Assembly: GCA_021782655.1 (NCBI GenBank)
Contig: JAJXUT010000009.1
Span: 1-44,803 of the forward strand
Reading direction: 5' to 3'
From: Deltaproteobacteria bacterium
GTDB taxonomy: Bacteria > Desulfobacterota > Desulfobulbia > Desulfobulbales > VMSU01
Length of the DNA stretch: 44,803 nucleotides
The translations under genes were made by a program, and so were the position numbers. Of this stretch, positions 1 through 7,057 are shown one piece after another. Position 1 is the stretch's first letter; every line of letters starts with the position of its first letter. Below the pieces are notes generated by a model. It had not been told where the DNA came from and made no database searches. It worked only from the letters and a program-made list of their open reading frames with translations.

Positions 1-119
1 ATCTCCTCGATGCCCACGGCCGCCACCGCCTCGGCAATAGCGATCTTCTGGGCCAGGGTGAACAGCACCCCTGCCGTCTGCTCCCCCTCGCGCAGGGTTG
101 AATCAATGAGTCCCGGCAT
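1..119 (-). CDS. nifV: Homocitrate synthase NifV, N-terminal fragment (cut by window edge)
   Basis: The first 39 codons are present and read MPGLIDSTLREGEQTAGVLF and onward. The D-S/T-T-L-R-E-G-x-Q motif is the metal- and substrate-binding signature of the isopropylmalate/homocitrate synthase (HMGL-like, DRE-TIM) family. NifV condenses acetyl-CoA with 2-oxoglutarate to homocitrate, the organic ligand of FeMo-co. Start ATG at 119-117 has AAAGGA about 5 nt upstream. It is the last visible gene of the nifE-nifN-nifB-modB-modC run, 35 nt after modC. The nif context favours homocitrate synthase over 2-isopropylmalate synthase (LeuA), but the fragment alone cannot separate them. Confidence 0.8.
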   Translation of the reverse strand, partial: MPGLIDSTLREGEQTAGVLFTLAQKIAIAEAVAAVGIEE

Positions 120-154
120 AATCCTTTGGCCCCTTTTGCTTGTCGGCCGCAACC

Positions 155-898
155 CTAGTCGGCCAGGCATGGCCGCGACCATGGCAAGTTGGCCGGCTTA
201 AACGTCCGCTCCTGCCGGTAGTGCGGCACCACGCTTTTAATCTTACCGGCATCGTAGATAACCAGGGTCTGGGCGAAGAGCTCCACATCCTCCTGGTCAT
301 GGCTGATGAGCATTACCGGGACCTGCAAGTGCCGCTGGATGTCGAGCAGCCCCGAGCGCAAGCGGAGGCGGAGCTCGGGGTCGAGGGCGGCAAAGGGTTC
401 GTCTAGCAGGAGGAGGTCCGGTTTGCGGATCAGGGCCCGGGCCAGGGCCACCCGCTGGCGCTGGCCGCCCGAGAGCTCGGCGGGCATGGCTTGGCGCAGC
501 TCGGCGAGGTGGAAGAGGGCTAGGAACTCGTCGATCCGTCGCCTTCCCTCCCGGCTCGGGCGCCTGAAGAGGGTGGGCGTGAGGGCGAAGGCGATATTTC
601 TCTCCACCGTCAGGTGCGGGAAGAGGGCGTAGTCCTGGAAGAGGTAGCCGATACGGCGTTGCCGGGCCGGGACGTTGATCCCCCGCTGGGAATCGAAAAG
701 CGTGCGGCCGCCGGCGATGATCCGCCCCTCGTCTGGTTGTTCGAGTCCAGCCACGGCCCGCAGGGTGGTGGTCTTGCCGGAACCGGAGGCGCCGAACAGG
801 ACCACGAACTGCTCCCCGGAGTTGAACCGGCAGTTTAGATCAAAGACCCGACCGCCTTGGGAGTAAAGCCTCTTTCTGATATCGATTGCCAGCTCCAT
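155..898 (-). CDS. modC: Molybdate ABC transporter ATP-binding protein ModC (short form)
   Basis: ABC ATPase that powers molybdate import on the cytoplasmic face of the membrane. Visible motifs are Walker A GASGSGKTT near residue 37, the Q-loop (FQDYALFP), signature LSGGQRQR, Walker B LLLLDEP and the switch His (ISHDQ). At about 247 residues it ends soon after the nucleotide-binding domain, whereas classical ModC proteins run to about 350 residues with a C-terminal molybdate-binding MOP/TOBE domain; that domain is absent. I chose ATG at 898-896 because GGTGA lies 5 nt upstream; an in-frame GTG at 907 would add three residues. It follows modB by about 70 nt in the nif unit, which points to molybdate rather than sulfate or another oxyanion. 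No substrate-binding gene modA is present in the window. Confidence 0.87.
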   Translation of the reverse strand: MELAIDIRKRLYSQGGRVFDLNCRFNSGEQFVVLFGASGSGKTTTLRAVAGLEQPDEGRIIAGGRTLFDSQRGINVPARQRRIGYLFQDYALFPHLTVERNIAFALTPTLFRRPSREGRRRIDEFLALFHLAELRQAMPAELSGGQRQRVALARALIRKPDLLLLDEPFAALDPELRLRLRSGLLDIQRHLQVPVMLISHDQEDVELFAQTLVIYDAGKIKSVVPHYRQERTFKPANLPWSRPCLAD

Positions 899-926
899 AT
901 CATTCACCAGTGCGGTTTGGCCGGCC

Positions 927-947
927 CCCCGGCGGAAATGGCCGGGG
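927..947 (-). other. Hairpin in the modB-modC spacer
   Basis: CCCCGGC and GCCGGGG form a perfect 7-bp stem around a 7-nt loop between modB and modC. No run of T follows on the transcribed strand, so it is not a standard intrinsic terminator. It may affect the modB:modC expression ratio or RNA stability; that role is inference. Confidence 0.4.
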
Positions 948-967
948 CGTGGCCAGGGGCCAGGCCT

Positions 968-1690
968 TCACCGCCAACCGTTTTGCAGCAATTTCCCCGA
1001 GCTGTACAGGATGATGGTGCTGACCAGGGTGATGATCAGCACCAAAAAATTAGCCTGCTGGAAGTCGCCGGCCTGCACGGCGTCGTAGACCGCCAGGGAC
1101 AGGGTCTGGGTGCGACCGGGAAGATTGCCAGCCACCATGAGAGTGGCGCCGAATTCGCCCATGGCCCTGGCAAAGGCCATCATCCCGCCAGCCAGTATGC
1201 CGCGCCAGGCCATGGGCAGGGAGATCCGCAGAAACACGGTGAGCTCCGAGGCCCCTAGGGTGACGGCCGCCTCCTCGCAGCGTCGGTTTATCTCTGCAAA
1301 GGCCGCTGCCGCCGACTTGAAGACCAGGGGCAGGGCGACGACCGTTGCCGCCAGCACCGCCCCCTGCCAGGTGAAGATCAGTGAAAGGCCGAAGCGGGCA
1401 TGGAGCCAATGGCCGAAGAGGCCGTTTCTGCCGATTAGTACCAGGAGATAGTAGCCGAGCACGGTGGGCGGCAGTACCAGCGGCAGCGAGAGCGCCACCT
1501 CGGCCAGGTCCCGGCCCCAGAACCTCTTCCGGTTCAGCAGAAAGACCGCTGTCACCCCCATCACCATGGCGCAGGCCGTGGCCAGCAGGGCGACCTTGAT
1601 GGTGAGCAGAAGAAGAAAGGGTACCGCGCCGCTCTCTGACCTGGCCGTTATCTGGTAAGCGAGCTGGGTAAGGAAGCCGATGGCGCTCAC
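968..1690 (-). CDS. modB: Molybdate ABC transporter permease ModB
   Basis: Inner-membrane permease of the molybdate importer, about 240 residues with five to six hydrophobic segments. The cytoplasmic EAA loop that docks on ModC is visible as EEAAVTLGASELTVFLRISL, followed by AFARAMGEFGATLMVAG, typical of ModB/CysT-type permeases. The likely start is GTG at 1690-1688, which overlaps the nifB stop as GTGA and implies translational coupling. A longer reading from a TTG at 1732 adds a basic stretch that looks like nifB read in another frame. Its partner ModC is immediately downstream. Coupling to nifB puts molybdate uptake under the nif promoter at 6015. Confidence 0.87.
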   Translation of the reverse strand: MSAIGFLTQLAYQITARSESGAVPFLLLLTIKVALLATACAMVMGVTAVFLLNRKRFWGRDLAEVALSLPLVLPPTVLGYYLLVLIGRNGLFGHWLHARFGLSLIFTWQGAVLAATVVALPLVFKSAAAAFAEINRRCEEAAVTLGASELTVFLRISLPMAWRGILAGGMMAFARAMGEFGATLMVAGNLPGRTQTLSLAVYDAVQAGDFQQANFLVLIITLVSTIILYSSGKLLQNGWR

Positions 1691-2958
1691 AGGCAACCGC
1701 CGCCGGTGCCGCCGCAGCTCTGGTTGCTGCAAGCTAGGCTCCGGCCCTTGAGTGCCGCCGGATTCTTGCCCTCGTAGATCGCGGCGAGTCCGCTTTCGAT
1801 GAAGCCGTTCATGGTGACGGTCGTCAGGCCGGTTTTTTCCAGGGTCTCCTTGGGGGTGTCGCCAATGCCGCTGGTGAGCACGGCCCGGCAGTCGCCAAGG
1901 ATTCTGGCCAGCCGGAGCCAGCGCCTTAGCCCCCCACCGGCCTCGGGCGCGGCCCGCCGCTCCTTCAGCCGGTAGCCGTCCTGGTGCGTCTCCCAGATCT
2001 CGAAGTGTAACGCCTCGCCCAGGTGCTGGTTGACCAGTACTCCCTCCTGGGTCGCCACCGCCACGTAGGGCCGGGGCTTGGCGGTCGGGGCCAGGGTGGC
2101 GCAGGCGGAGAGGCAGCCGCGAAACTCTTCGGTCCGGTCTTGATCCAGGAGCCCCACCGCGTCGGCCCGGCAGCGGGTGCAGTGTCGCATCTGGGGGAGA
2201 TAGCGCTCGGACCGGGCCCGGGTTTCTTCCATCTGCTCGGGGCCGGGCTGGGGAAGGGAGCCGAAGGGGGTATCGACGTTCGGGAACAGGGCCATGCAGT
2301 TGAAGAGGTCGGCGCCCAGGCCCCGCATCCTCTCGGCCACCGCCTCGATGTGGTGGTCGTTGATGCCCGGGATGAGGATGGTGTTGATTTTGACCGTGAC
2401 GCCGTGGCGCTTGAGTTCCGCCACGGCCGCCAACTGCCGGGCGAGCAGGATCTCTGCCCCATTATGGCCGTGGTGGATGACATTGCCGTCCCGCACCCAG
2501 CCATAGACCTTGGCCCCGATGGCGGGATCGACGGCGTTGATGGTGATGGTGACGTGGGAGACGTTCATCTCCGCCAGTTCCGGGATATAGGGGCCGATGT
2601 TCATGCCGTTTGAGGCCAGGCAGAGGAGAAGCCCCGGAAATTTATTGCGCAGCAGACGCATGGTGGCCATGGTTTTCTCGGCGTTAGCAAAGGGGTCGCC
2701 GGGCCCGGCGATGCCGGCCACGGTGATGCGCGGCTCCTTGGCCAATACCCGCACCATATACTCGCCCGCCTGCTCCGGGGTGAGCACGGTGGAGGTCACC
2801 CCCGGCCGCGACTCGTTGACGCAGTCGTACTTGCGGTTGCAGTAGTTACACTTGATGTTGCATTGCGGCGCCACCGGCAGATGAACGCGGCCAAATTGCC
2901 CCTTGGCCCCGGGGTTGAAACAGGGATGCCGGCTCAGGTCGAGGTGGGGATGGGCCAT
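1687..2958 (-). CDS. nifB: FeMo-cofactor biosynthesis radical SAM protein NifB
   Basis: Radical SAM enzyme that fuses two 4Fe-4S clusters and inserts carbide to make NifB-co, the precursor of all nitrogenase cofactors. The SAM-cluster motif CNIKCNYC lies near residue 34, preceded by the HPCFNPGA segment typical of NifB. AGPGDPFAN is the SAM-binding GGDP-like motif, and further cysteines (CTRCRADAVG, FRGCLSAC) follow. A C-terminal NifX/NafY-like domain starts near VAVATQEGVLVNQHLG and the tail is cysteine-rich (CSNQSCGGTGGGCL). I chose ATG at 2958-2956 because AGGAGAG lies 5 nt upstream; upstream in-frame codons look non-coding. It follows nifN and overlaps modB. Length (423 aa) fits NifB with a NifX-like domain. 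A cysteine-less relative lies at 7058-8182. Confidence 0.97.
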   Translation of the reverse strand: MAHPHLDLSRHPCFNPGAKGQFGRVHLPVAPQCNIKCNYCNRKYDCVNESRPGVTSTVLTPEQAGEYMVRVLAKEPRITVAGIAGPGDPFANAEKTMATMRLLRNKFPGLLLCLASNGMNIGPYIPELAEMNVSHVTITINAVDPAIGAKVYGWVRDGNVIHHGHNGAEILLARQLAAVAELKRHGVTVKINTILIPGINDHHIEAVAERMRGLGADLFNCMALFPNVDTPFGSLPQPGPEQMEETRARSERYLPQMRHCTRCRADAVGLLDQDRTEEFRGCLSACATLAPTAKPRPYVAVATQEGVLVNQHLGEALHFEIWETHQDGYRLKERRAAPEAGGGLRRWLRLARILGDCRAVLTSGIGDTPKETLEKTGLTTVTMNGFIESGLAAIYEGKNPAALKGRSLACSNQSCGGTGGGCL

Positions 2959-2979
2959 GTTTGCTCTCCTTGATTTTGG

Positions 2980-2997
2980 CCGTCCATCCCTGGACGG
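2980..2997 (-). other. Hairpin with GNRA-type loop in the nifN-nifB spacer
   Basis: CCGTCCA and TGGACGG form a perfect 7-bp stem. On the transcribed strand the loop is GGGA, which fits the GNRA tetraloop pattern. It sits about 20 nt before the nifB ribosome-binding site and has no T-run, so mRNA stability or processing is more likely than termination (inference). Confidence 0.5.
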
Positions 2998-3023
2998 AGA
3001 TTGACAGAATTTTAGTGACGCCA

Positions 3024-4388
3024 TCACATATAGCTGTAGCCCACCGGCGACAGCTCCTGCTTGTGGCTGATTACGGTGTTGACGATTTCGTCGAAGAGGC
3101 GTTGTGCCCCCCGGTGGCCCAGGTGGAGGATTCGTTGGCCGCCCAGCCGGTCGTGGATAGGAAATCCTAAACGAATCAAGGGGATATTAAGTTTTCTCGC
3201 CAGATGATACCCCTTGCTGTGGCCGATGATGAGGTCAGGGGCCAGGGCCGTGGCCTCCTCGGCGATCTCGAAAAAGTCGGTACCATCGCGGACCAGGGGC
3301 GCTTTGGGGAGAAAATCCTCGGTGACTGCGCTGATCGCCGCCTGCAGGTGGCCGCTCTTGCCGCCTGAGGCGCAGAGCACCGGCCGCACCCCGATCTCGG
3401 AGAGGAAGGCGGTGATCCCCACCACCAGGTCCTCCTCGCCGTAGATCACGGCCCGCTTGCCGAACAGGTACTTGTGGCCGTCGATCAGGGAGTCGATGAG
3501 CCGCCCTCGCTCGGCCTGAAGACTTGCCGGCAGCGAGGGCCGGCCGCTCAATTCGGCGAGCAGGGAAAGGAAGGCGTCGCTCTCTCGGATGCCGATCGGC
3601 ATCCCGAGCCGGTGGCGGGCGAGGCCGAAGCGGGTTTTGAGCACTGTCCCGCCGCTGGGGGACTCACCCAGGGTGCGGCTGAACTCGATCACCGCCCGTC
3701 CGGCCCCGGTGGAGCGGATCTGCTCCAGGGTGGTGCCGCCGGCTGGGATCTTTTCGTAGCGGCTGGCGGCCTGGCCGTCCATGGTGTCGGAGTAGTCGGG
3801 GAGGAGGACGGAGCCCAGCCCGAACTCGGCCATGATCTCCTTCAGATGCCGCAAATCGGCGGGCGAGACCAGGCCGGGGAGGAGGGTGACGGTGCCGTTC
3901 GCCTCCCCACCCTCGGCCAGGGCCTCGATCAGGGCCGTCACTGCGGCGTGAAAGCCCTCCATGTGGGTGCCGGAATAGCTGGGGGTCGAGACCCGCACGA
4001 TCCTGGGCAGGAGCGTCGGGTCGTTCACCTCGCGGACGTACTCGGCGAGGAAACGGGCCACATCGTCGCCGATGGTCTCGGTGAGACAGGTGGTGGCCAC
4101 CCCGATCAGTTCCGGATGGTACTTCTTGATGACGTTGGTCAGCCCGAGCTTCAGGTTGGGGCCGCCGCCGAAGATGGCGTTTTTCTCCCCCAGGGCCGAG
4201 GAGGCGATGTCGATGGGCTCGTTGAAGTGGCTGATGAGGTAGCGCCGCATGTAGGTGGCGCACCCCTGGGAACCGTGCAGGAAGGGTACCGCGCCCGCCA
4301 CCCCCTTGAAGGCCAGGCTGGCGCCCAGAGGGGCGCAGAGCTTACAGGCATTGGTGGTGGAGAGGTATTTCGGCGGGTTGCTGCTCAT
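3024..4388 (-). CDS. nifN: Nitrogenase cofactor scaffold subunit NifN
   Basis: Beta-like subunit of the NifEN scaffold, on which NifB-co is matured to FeMo-co before transfer to NifDK. The N-terminus carries CKLCAPLGASLAFKGV followed by PFLHGSQGCATYMRRYLISH, the NifN/NifK-family motif with cluster-binding cysteines, and TTCLTETIGDD is the third cluster-region cysteine. The 454-residue length is normal for NifN. Start ATG at 4388 is supported by AAGGAG upstream. It lies 108 nt downstream of nifE and 65 nt upstream of nifB. The paralogue NifK at 8234-9607 has fuller P-cluster features; context and the C-terminus (QELSPVGYSYM) fit NifN here. Confidence 0.95.
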   Translation of the reverse strand: MSSNPPKYLSTTNACKLCAPLGASLAFKGVAGAVPFLHGSQGCATYMRRYLISHFNEPIDIASSALGEKNAIFGGGPNLKLGLTNVIKKYHPELIGVATTCLTETIGDDVARFLAEYVREVNDPTLLPRIVRVSTPSYSGTHMEGFHAAVTALIEALAEGGEANGTVTLLPGLVSPADLRHLKEIMAEFGLGSVLLPDYSDTMDGQAASRYEKIPAGGTTLEQIRSTGAGRAVIEFSRTLGESPSGGTVLKTRFGLARHRLGMPIGIRESDAFLSLLAELSGRPSLPASLQAERGRLIDSLIDGHKYLFGKRAVIYGEEDLVVGITAFLSEIGVRPVLCASGGKSGHLQAAISAVTEDFLPKAPLVRDGTDFFEIAEEATALAPDLIIGHSKGYHLARKLNIPLIRLGFPIHDRLGGQRILHLGHRGAQRLFDEIVNTVISHKQELSPVGYSYM

Positions 4389-4496
4389 GATCGTTATCTC
4401 CTTGCCTCGCCCTTGGCGGGGAGGGGTTAAGCCGTCAAGTGGAAAAAGCCTTAAACGATAAGCCGCACGGCTCCTACGGGTCGGCGGCCAGACCTG

Positions 4497-5852
4497 TTAA
4501 GCGGTCGGGCGGGCCGGACGGGGGGCAAGGCGCCAGACCGGGCTCATGACCGAGGCGTGGACCTCGCGGGCGAAGTTCAGCATCCCGGCGAACCCGGCCA
4601 GGCATTCCTTGCGCTCGTGGTTGTGGTCGCAGAACCCCACTCCCAGCTTGTAGGCGATGGGCCGCTCCTTGACCCCGCCCACGAAGATGTCGACGCTTTT
4701 TTCCTCCAGAAAGGAGGTGAGTTCCAGGGGGTTCGCATCATCGACGATGATGGTGCCGGGGTCGCAGATCTCGGCCAGCTCCTGGTAGTCCTCCTTGGTG
4801 CCGGTCTGGGAGCCGACCATGGCCACGCTCATCCCCAGCAGACGGAAGGCCTTGACCAGGGAGAAGGCCTTGAAGGCCCCGCCCACGTAGATTGCGGCCT
4901 TTTTGCCGGTCAGCTCCTCCTGGTAGCGTTTGAGCTCCGGCATGATGGCGTCGATCTCCGCTCGCACCACCTGCCGGGTGCGCTCCATCATGGCCGGGTC
5001 CTTGAAGAAGGCGGCCACGCTGTAAAGGGAGGCCGCCATGTCCTCGACTCCGAAGTAGGAGACCCGGATCGAGGGGGTGCCGTAGCTCTCCGCCATTATC
5101 TTGGCCAGTTCCATGGTGGAGCCCGAACACTGGACCACGTTCAGGGCCGCGCCGTGAGCCCGGCGGATGTCGTCCACCCGGCCGTCGCCGGTGATGTTGG
5201 CCACCACCTCGATCCCCATGCGCTTGAAGTAGTCGCGCACCAGCCAGATCTCGCCCGCCAGGTTGAAGTCGCCCAGGATGTTGATGCTGTGAGGGGAGAT
5301 GCCGCTGGTGTCGCCGGTGCCCACCAGACGCGCCATGGCCCGACAGGCGGCGTGGTAGCCGGCCCGTTTGTTGCCCTTGAAACCCTCCGATTGCACCGGG
5401 ATGACCGGGATGCCGGTCTCGGCCCCGACCCCGCGGCAGACCGCCTCCAGGTCGTCGCCGATGATGCCGACGATGCAGGTGGAGTAGACAAAGGCGGCCT
5501 TGGGGGCGTGACGTGCGATCAGTTCGAGGAGGGCGGCCTTCAACTTCTTCTCGCCGCCGAAGATCACCTCCCGCTCCTTAAGGTCGGTGGAGAAGCTTAG
5601 GCGGTGCAGCTCGGGACCAGAGGAGAGGGCGCCGCGGATGTCCCAGGTATAAACCGCGCAGCCGATGGGGCCGTGCACCAGGTGCAGGGCGTCGGCGATG
5701 GGGTAGAGCACCACCCGGGAGCCGCAGAAGAGGCAGGCCCGCTGGCTCACCGCCCCGGCCAGGCTCTCCTTGTCGCAGGCAATCTCGCAGGGCGCGGTGC
5801 CGGTGCGGTGGACCTGCTCGTGTCGTTCCTCAAGTAGGGCGGCCTGCGGCAT
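4497..5852 (-). CDS. nifE: Nitrogenase cofactor scaffold subunit NifE
   Basis: Alpha-like subunit of the NifEN assembly scaffold. Visible features are the cluster-binding cysteines in RACLFCGSR and HLVHGPIGCAVYTWDIRG, STCIVGIIGDD, and the cofactor-site cysteine in VVQCSGSTMELAK. Near the C-terminus is GVGFCDHNHERKECLAG, characteristic of NifE in place of the NifD homocitrate-site histidine segment. Start ATG at 5852-5850 follows GGAGG, giving 451 residues, normal for NifE. It is the first gene of unit B, about 160 nt downstream of the sigma-54 promoter at 6015-6029, and is followed by nifN and nifB. Confidence 0.96.
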   Translation of the reverse strand: MPQAALLEERHEQVHRTGTAPCEIACDKESLAGAVSQRACLFCGSRVVLYPIADALHLVHGPIGCAVYTWDIRGALSSGPELHRLSFSTDLKEREVIFGGEKKLKAALLELIARHAPKAAFVYSTCIVGIIGDDLEAVCRGVGAETGIPVIPVQSEGFKGNKRAGYHAACRAMARLVGTGDTSGISPHSINILGDFNLAGEIWLVRDYFKRMGIEVVANITGDGRVDDIRRAHGAALNVVQCSGSTMELAKIMAESYGTPSIRVSYFGVEDMAASLYSVAAFFKDPAMMERTRQVVRAEIDAIMPELKRYQEELTGKKAAIYVGGAFKAFSLVKAFRLLGMSVAMVGSQTGTKEDYQELAEICDPGTIIVDDANPLELTSFLEEKSVDIFVGGVKERPIAYKLGVGFCDHNHERKECLAGFAGMLNFAREVHASVMSPVWRLAPRPARPTA

Positions 5853-6014
5853 GATACTCCTCCGTGAATTTGGGCTTGGGAGCCGTTTGCGCTCGGGACA
5901 GTCGGCCAGCGCCATTGCGGCCCCCTTGCCGTTGCCGGGAAGGGTGGGGCGCTCGAGCGCTGTTCCTTGGCGCCTAGTCTTCGCCCAGCCGAGCAGTTGT
6001 CGTCTGGGGTTATA

Positions 6015-6029
6015 GCAACGGGCGTGCCA
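6015..6029 (-). promoter_or_regulatory. Sigma-54 (-24/-12) promoter of the nifE-nifN-nifB-modBC-nifV unit
   Basis: On the minus strand this reads TGGCACGCCCGTTGC, an exact match to the consensus TGGCACG-N4-TTGC, with GG and GC ten bases apart. It lies in the 334-nt non-coding stretch 5853-6186 between the GNAT gene and nifE. Transcription would start near 6004, leaving an untranslated leader of about 150 nt before nifE. I looked by eye for the classical NifA upstream site TGT-N10-ACA and found no exact copy; the closest is TGT-N10-ACG at 6056-6071. The rest of the stretch shows no clear gene apart from a doubtful 24-codon frame at 6065-6139. Confidence 0.88.
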
Positions 6030-6186
6030 ATTGGATTTATCATTTAATTACAAACTGTTACGAGCTAAACGGGCAGCTCTTCGCCGGTAGCCAAGGGGTG
6101 GTGGTGGCAAAGCCTACAAAAAGGTGGGAAGGCCGACATTTTTGCAGCCAGGCGGCGGGAAGGGAGGGCTGACGAGGGGCGACGGC

Positions 6187-6657
6187 TTAGGTGGTGGGGG
6201 AACCTTCGTCTTCGTCCAGGTGGCGGCGCAGGCAGATGAGTTCCGTGCCTTGCCAGCCCAGATGTCGGTAAAAGTCCAAGGCCATAACGTTTTGGCGGTC
6301 GGCCAGTAGTTGCAGGCGTGAGACCTGATGCCGCCTGGCCCAGGAGGCGAGGGCCGCCATCAGCCGTCGGCCTATGCCCTGCCCCCGCCACCTCTCGCCG
6401 ACCACCACGTCTTCCACCAGCAGGGCCGGGCCTCCCTCCGCTGTGGAGATGGTCAGTTGGCCGGAACACATGCCGACGACGACGCCCTCCGCCTCGGCCA
6501 CCAGGAGGCGGCTCCGCTTATCGGCCAGCATCAGTCTCAGCCCCTGTTGCTGGAGGGCCTCGTTGAAGGAGAAATCAGCCTCGATGCCGAAGAGGGTCTT
6601 AAGGAGGCCGGTAAGCACCGCGAGGTCGGCAGGCCTCGCCGCCCGGATGATGACCAT
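6187..6657 (-). CDS. GNAT-family N-acetyltransferase in the nif operon
   Basis: A 156-residue single-domain acetyltransferase. The acetyl-CoA binding motif A is VVVGERWRGQGIGRRLM (R/Q-x-x-G-x-G/A), preceded by a beta strand ALLVEDVVV and followed by QNVMALDFYRHLGWQGTE, the usual GNAT C-terminal motif. I chose ATG at 6657 (MVIIRAARPAD), as in most GNAT proteins; upstream codons overlap the ferredoxin gene and look non-coding. It begins 11 nt after the ferredoxin stop and is the last gene of unit A. The substrate cannot be told from sequence. Its position suggests a nitrogen-fixation role, such as modifying a nif protein or metabolite, but this is inference. Confidence 0.85.
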   Translation of the reverse strand: MVIIRAARPADLAVLTGLLKTLFGIEADFSFNEALQQQGLRLMLADKRSRLLVAEAEGVVVGMCSGQLTISTAEGGPALLVEDVVVGERWRGQGIGRRLMAALASWARRHQVSRLQLLADRQNVMALDFYRHLGWQGTELICLRRHLDEDEGSPTT

Positions 6658-6668
6658 GGGCCTTTGCC

Positions 6669-6971
6669 TTACGAGATCAGGAAGTCTGCCGCCGGCGAGC
6701 CTTCCTCCAGGCCATCCAGGATGGCGTCGATGGCTTCGTGGCTGTCCACGGCCTTGAACCACCAGTTTTCGGGTTGGATGACCAGGATCGGCCCCGACTC
6801 GCACTGCTTGAGACAGGTGGTGGCGGTGACCAGGCAGTTCAGACCCCGGTCCAGGATCTCCTCCTCCAGATACTGCATGAAACCCTCGGTCTGTTTGTGG
6901 CAGATGCCTTTTTTGTCCCCTGCCACCCGAAAGCTCTGGCAGACGAGGATCTGTCGTTTGGGGGTTGCCAT
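6669..6971 (-). CDS. Thioredoxin-like [2Fe-2S] ferredoxin
   Basis: A 100-residue protein with the cysteine spacing of thioredoxin-fold 2Fe-2S ferredoxins: C11, C24 (C-x12-C), then C53 and C57 (C-x3-C) in CLKQCESGP. It starts RQILVCQSFR and contains PILVIQPENWWFKAV, both typical of this family, which includes the nif-linked 2Fe-2S ferredoxins of Clostridium pasteurianum and Azotobacter. Start ATG at 6971 has AAGGAGAGG upstream. It lies between the cysteine-less NifB-like gene and the GNAT gene in unit A. A role in electron transfer or cluster handling for nitrogenase is likely from context but its partner is not shown. Confidence 0.9.
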   Translation of the reverse strand: MATPKRQILVCQSFRVAGDKKGICHKQTEGFMQYLEEEILDRGLNCLVTATTCLKQCESGPILVIQPENWWFKAVDSHEAIDAILDGLEEGSPAADFLIS

Positions 6972-7057
6972 CTATCCTCTCCTTTTCACTTGAGATTGTC
7001 GTTGGTTGGTTATTGCCCCGCGCCGCAGTAGCTCGGTCTTTTGCGATGCCATCAATC

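Noticed and set aside
3474-4430. A 318-codon plus-strand open frame
   Set aside because: It runs antisense through nifN, whose motifs are unmistakable, and it has no ribosome-binding site.
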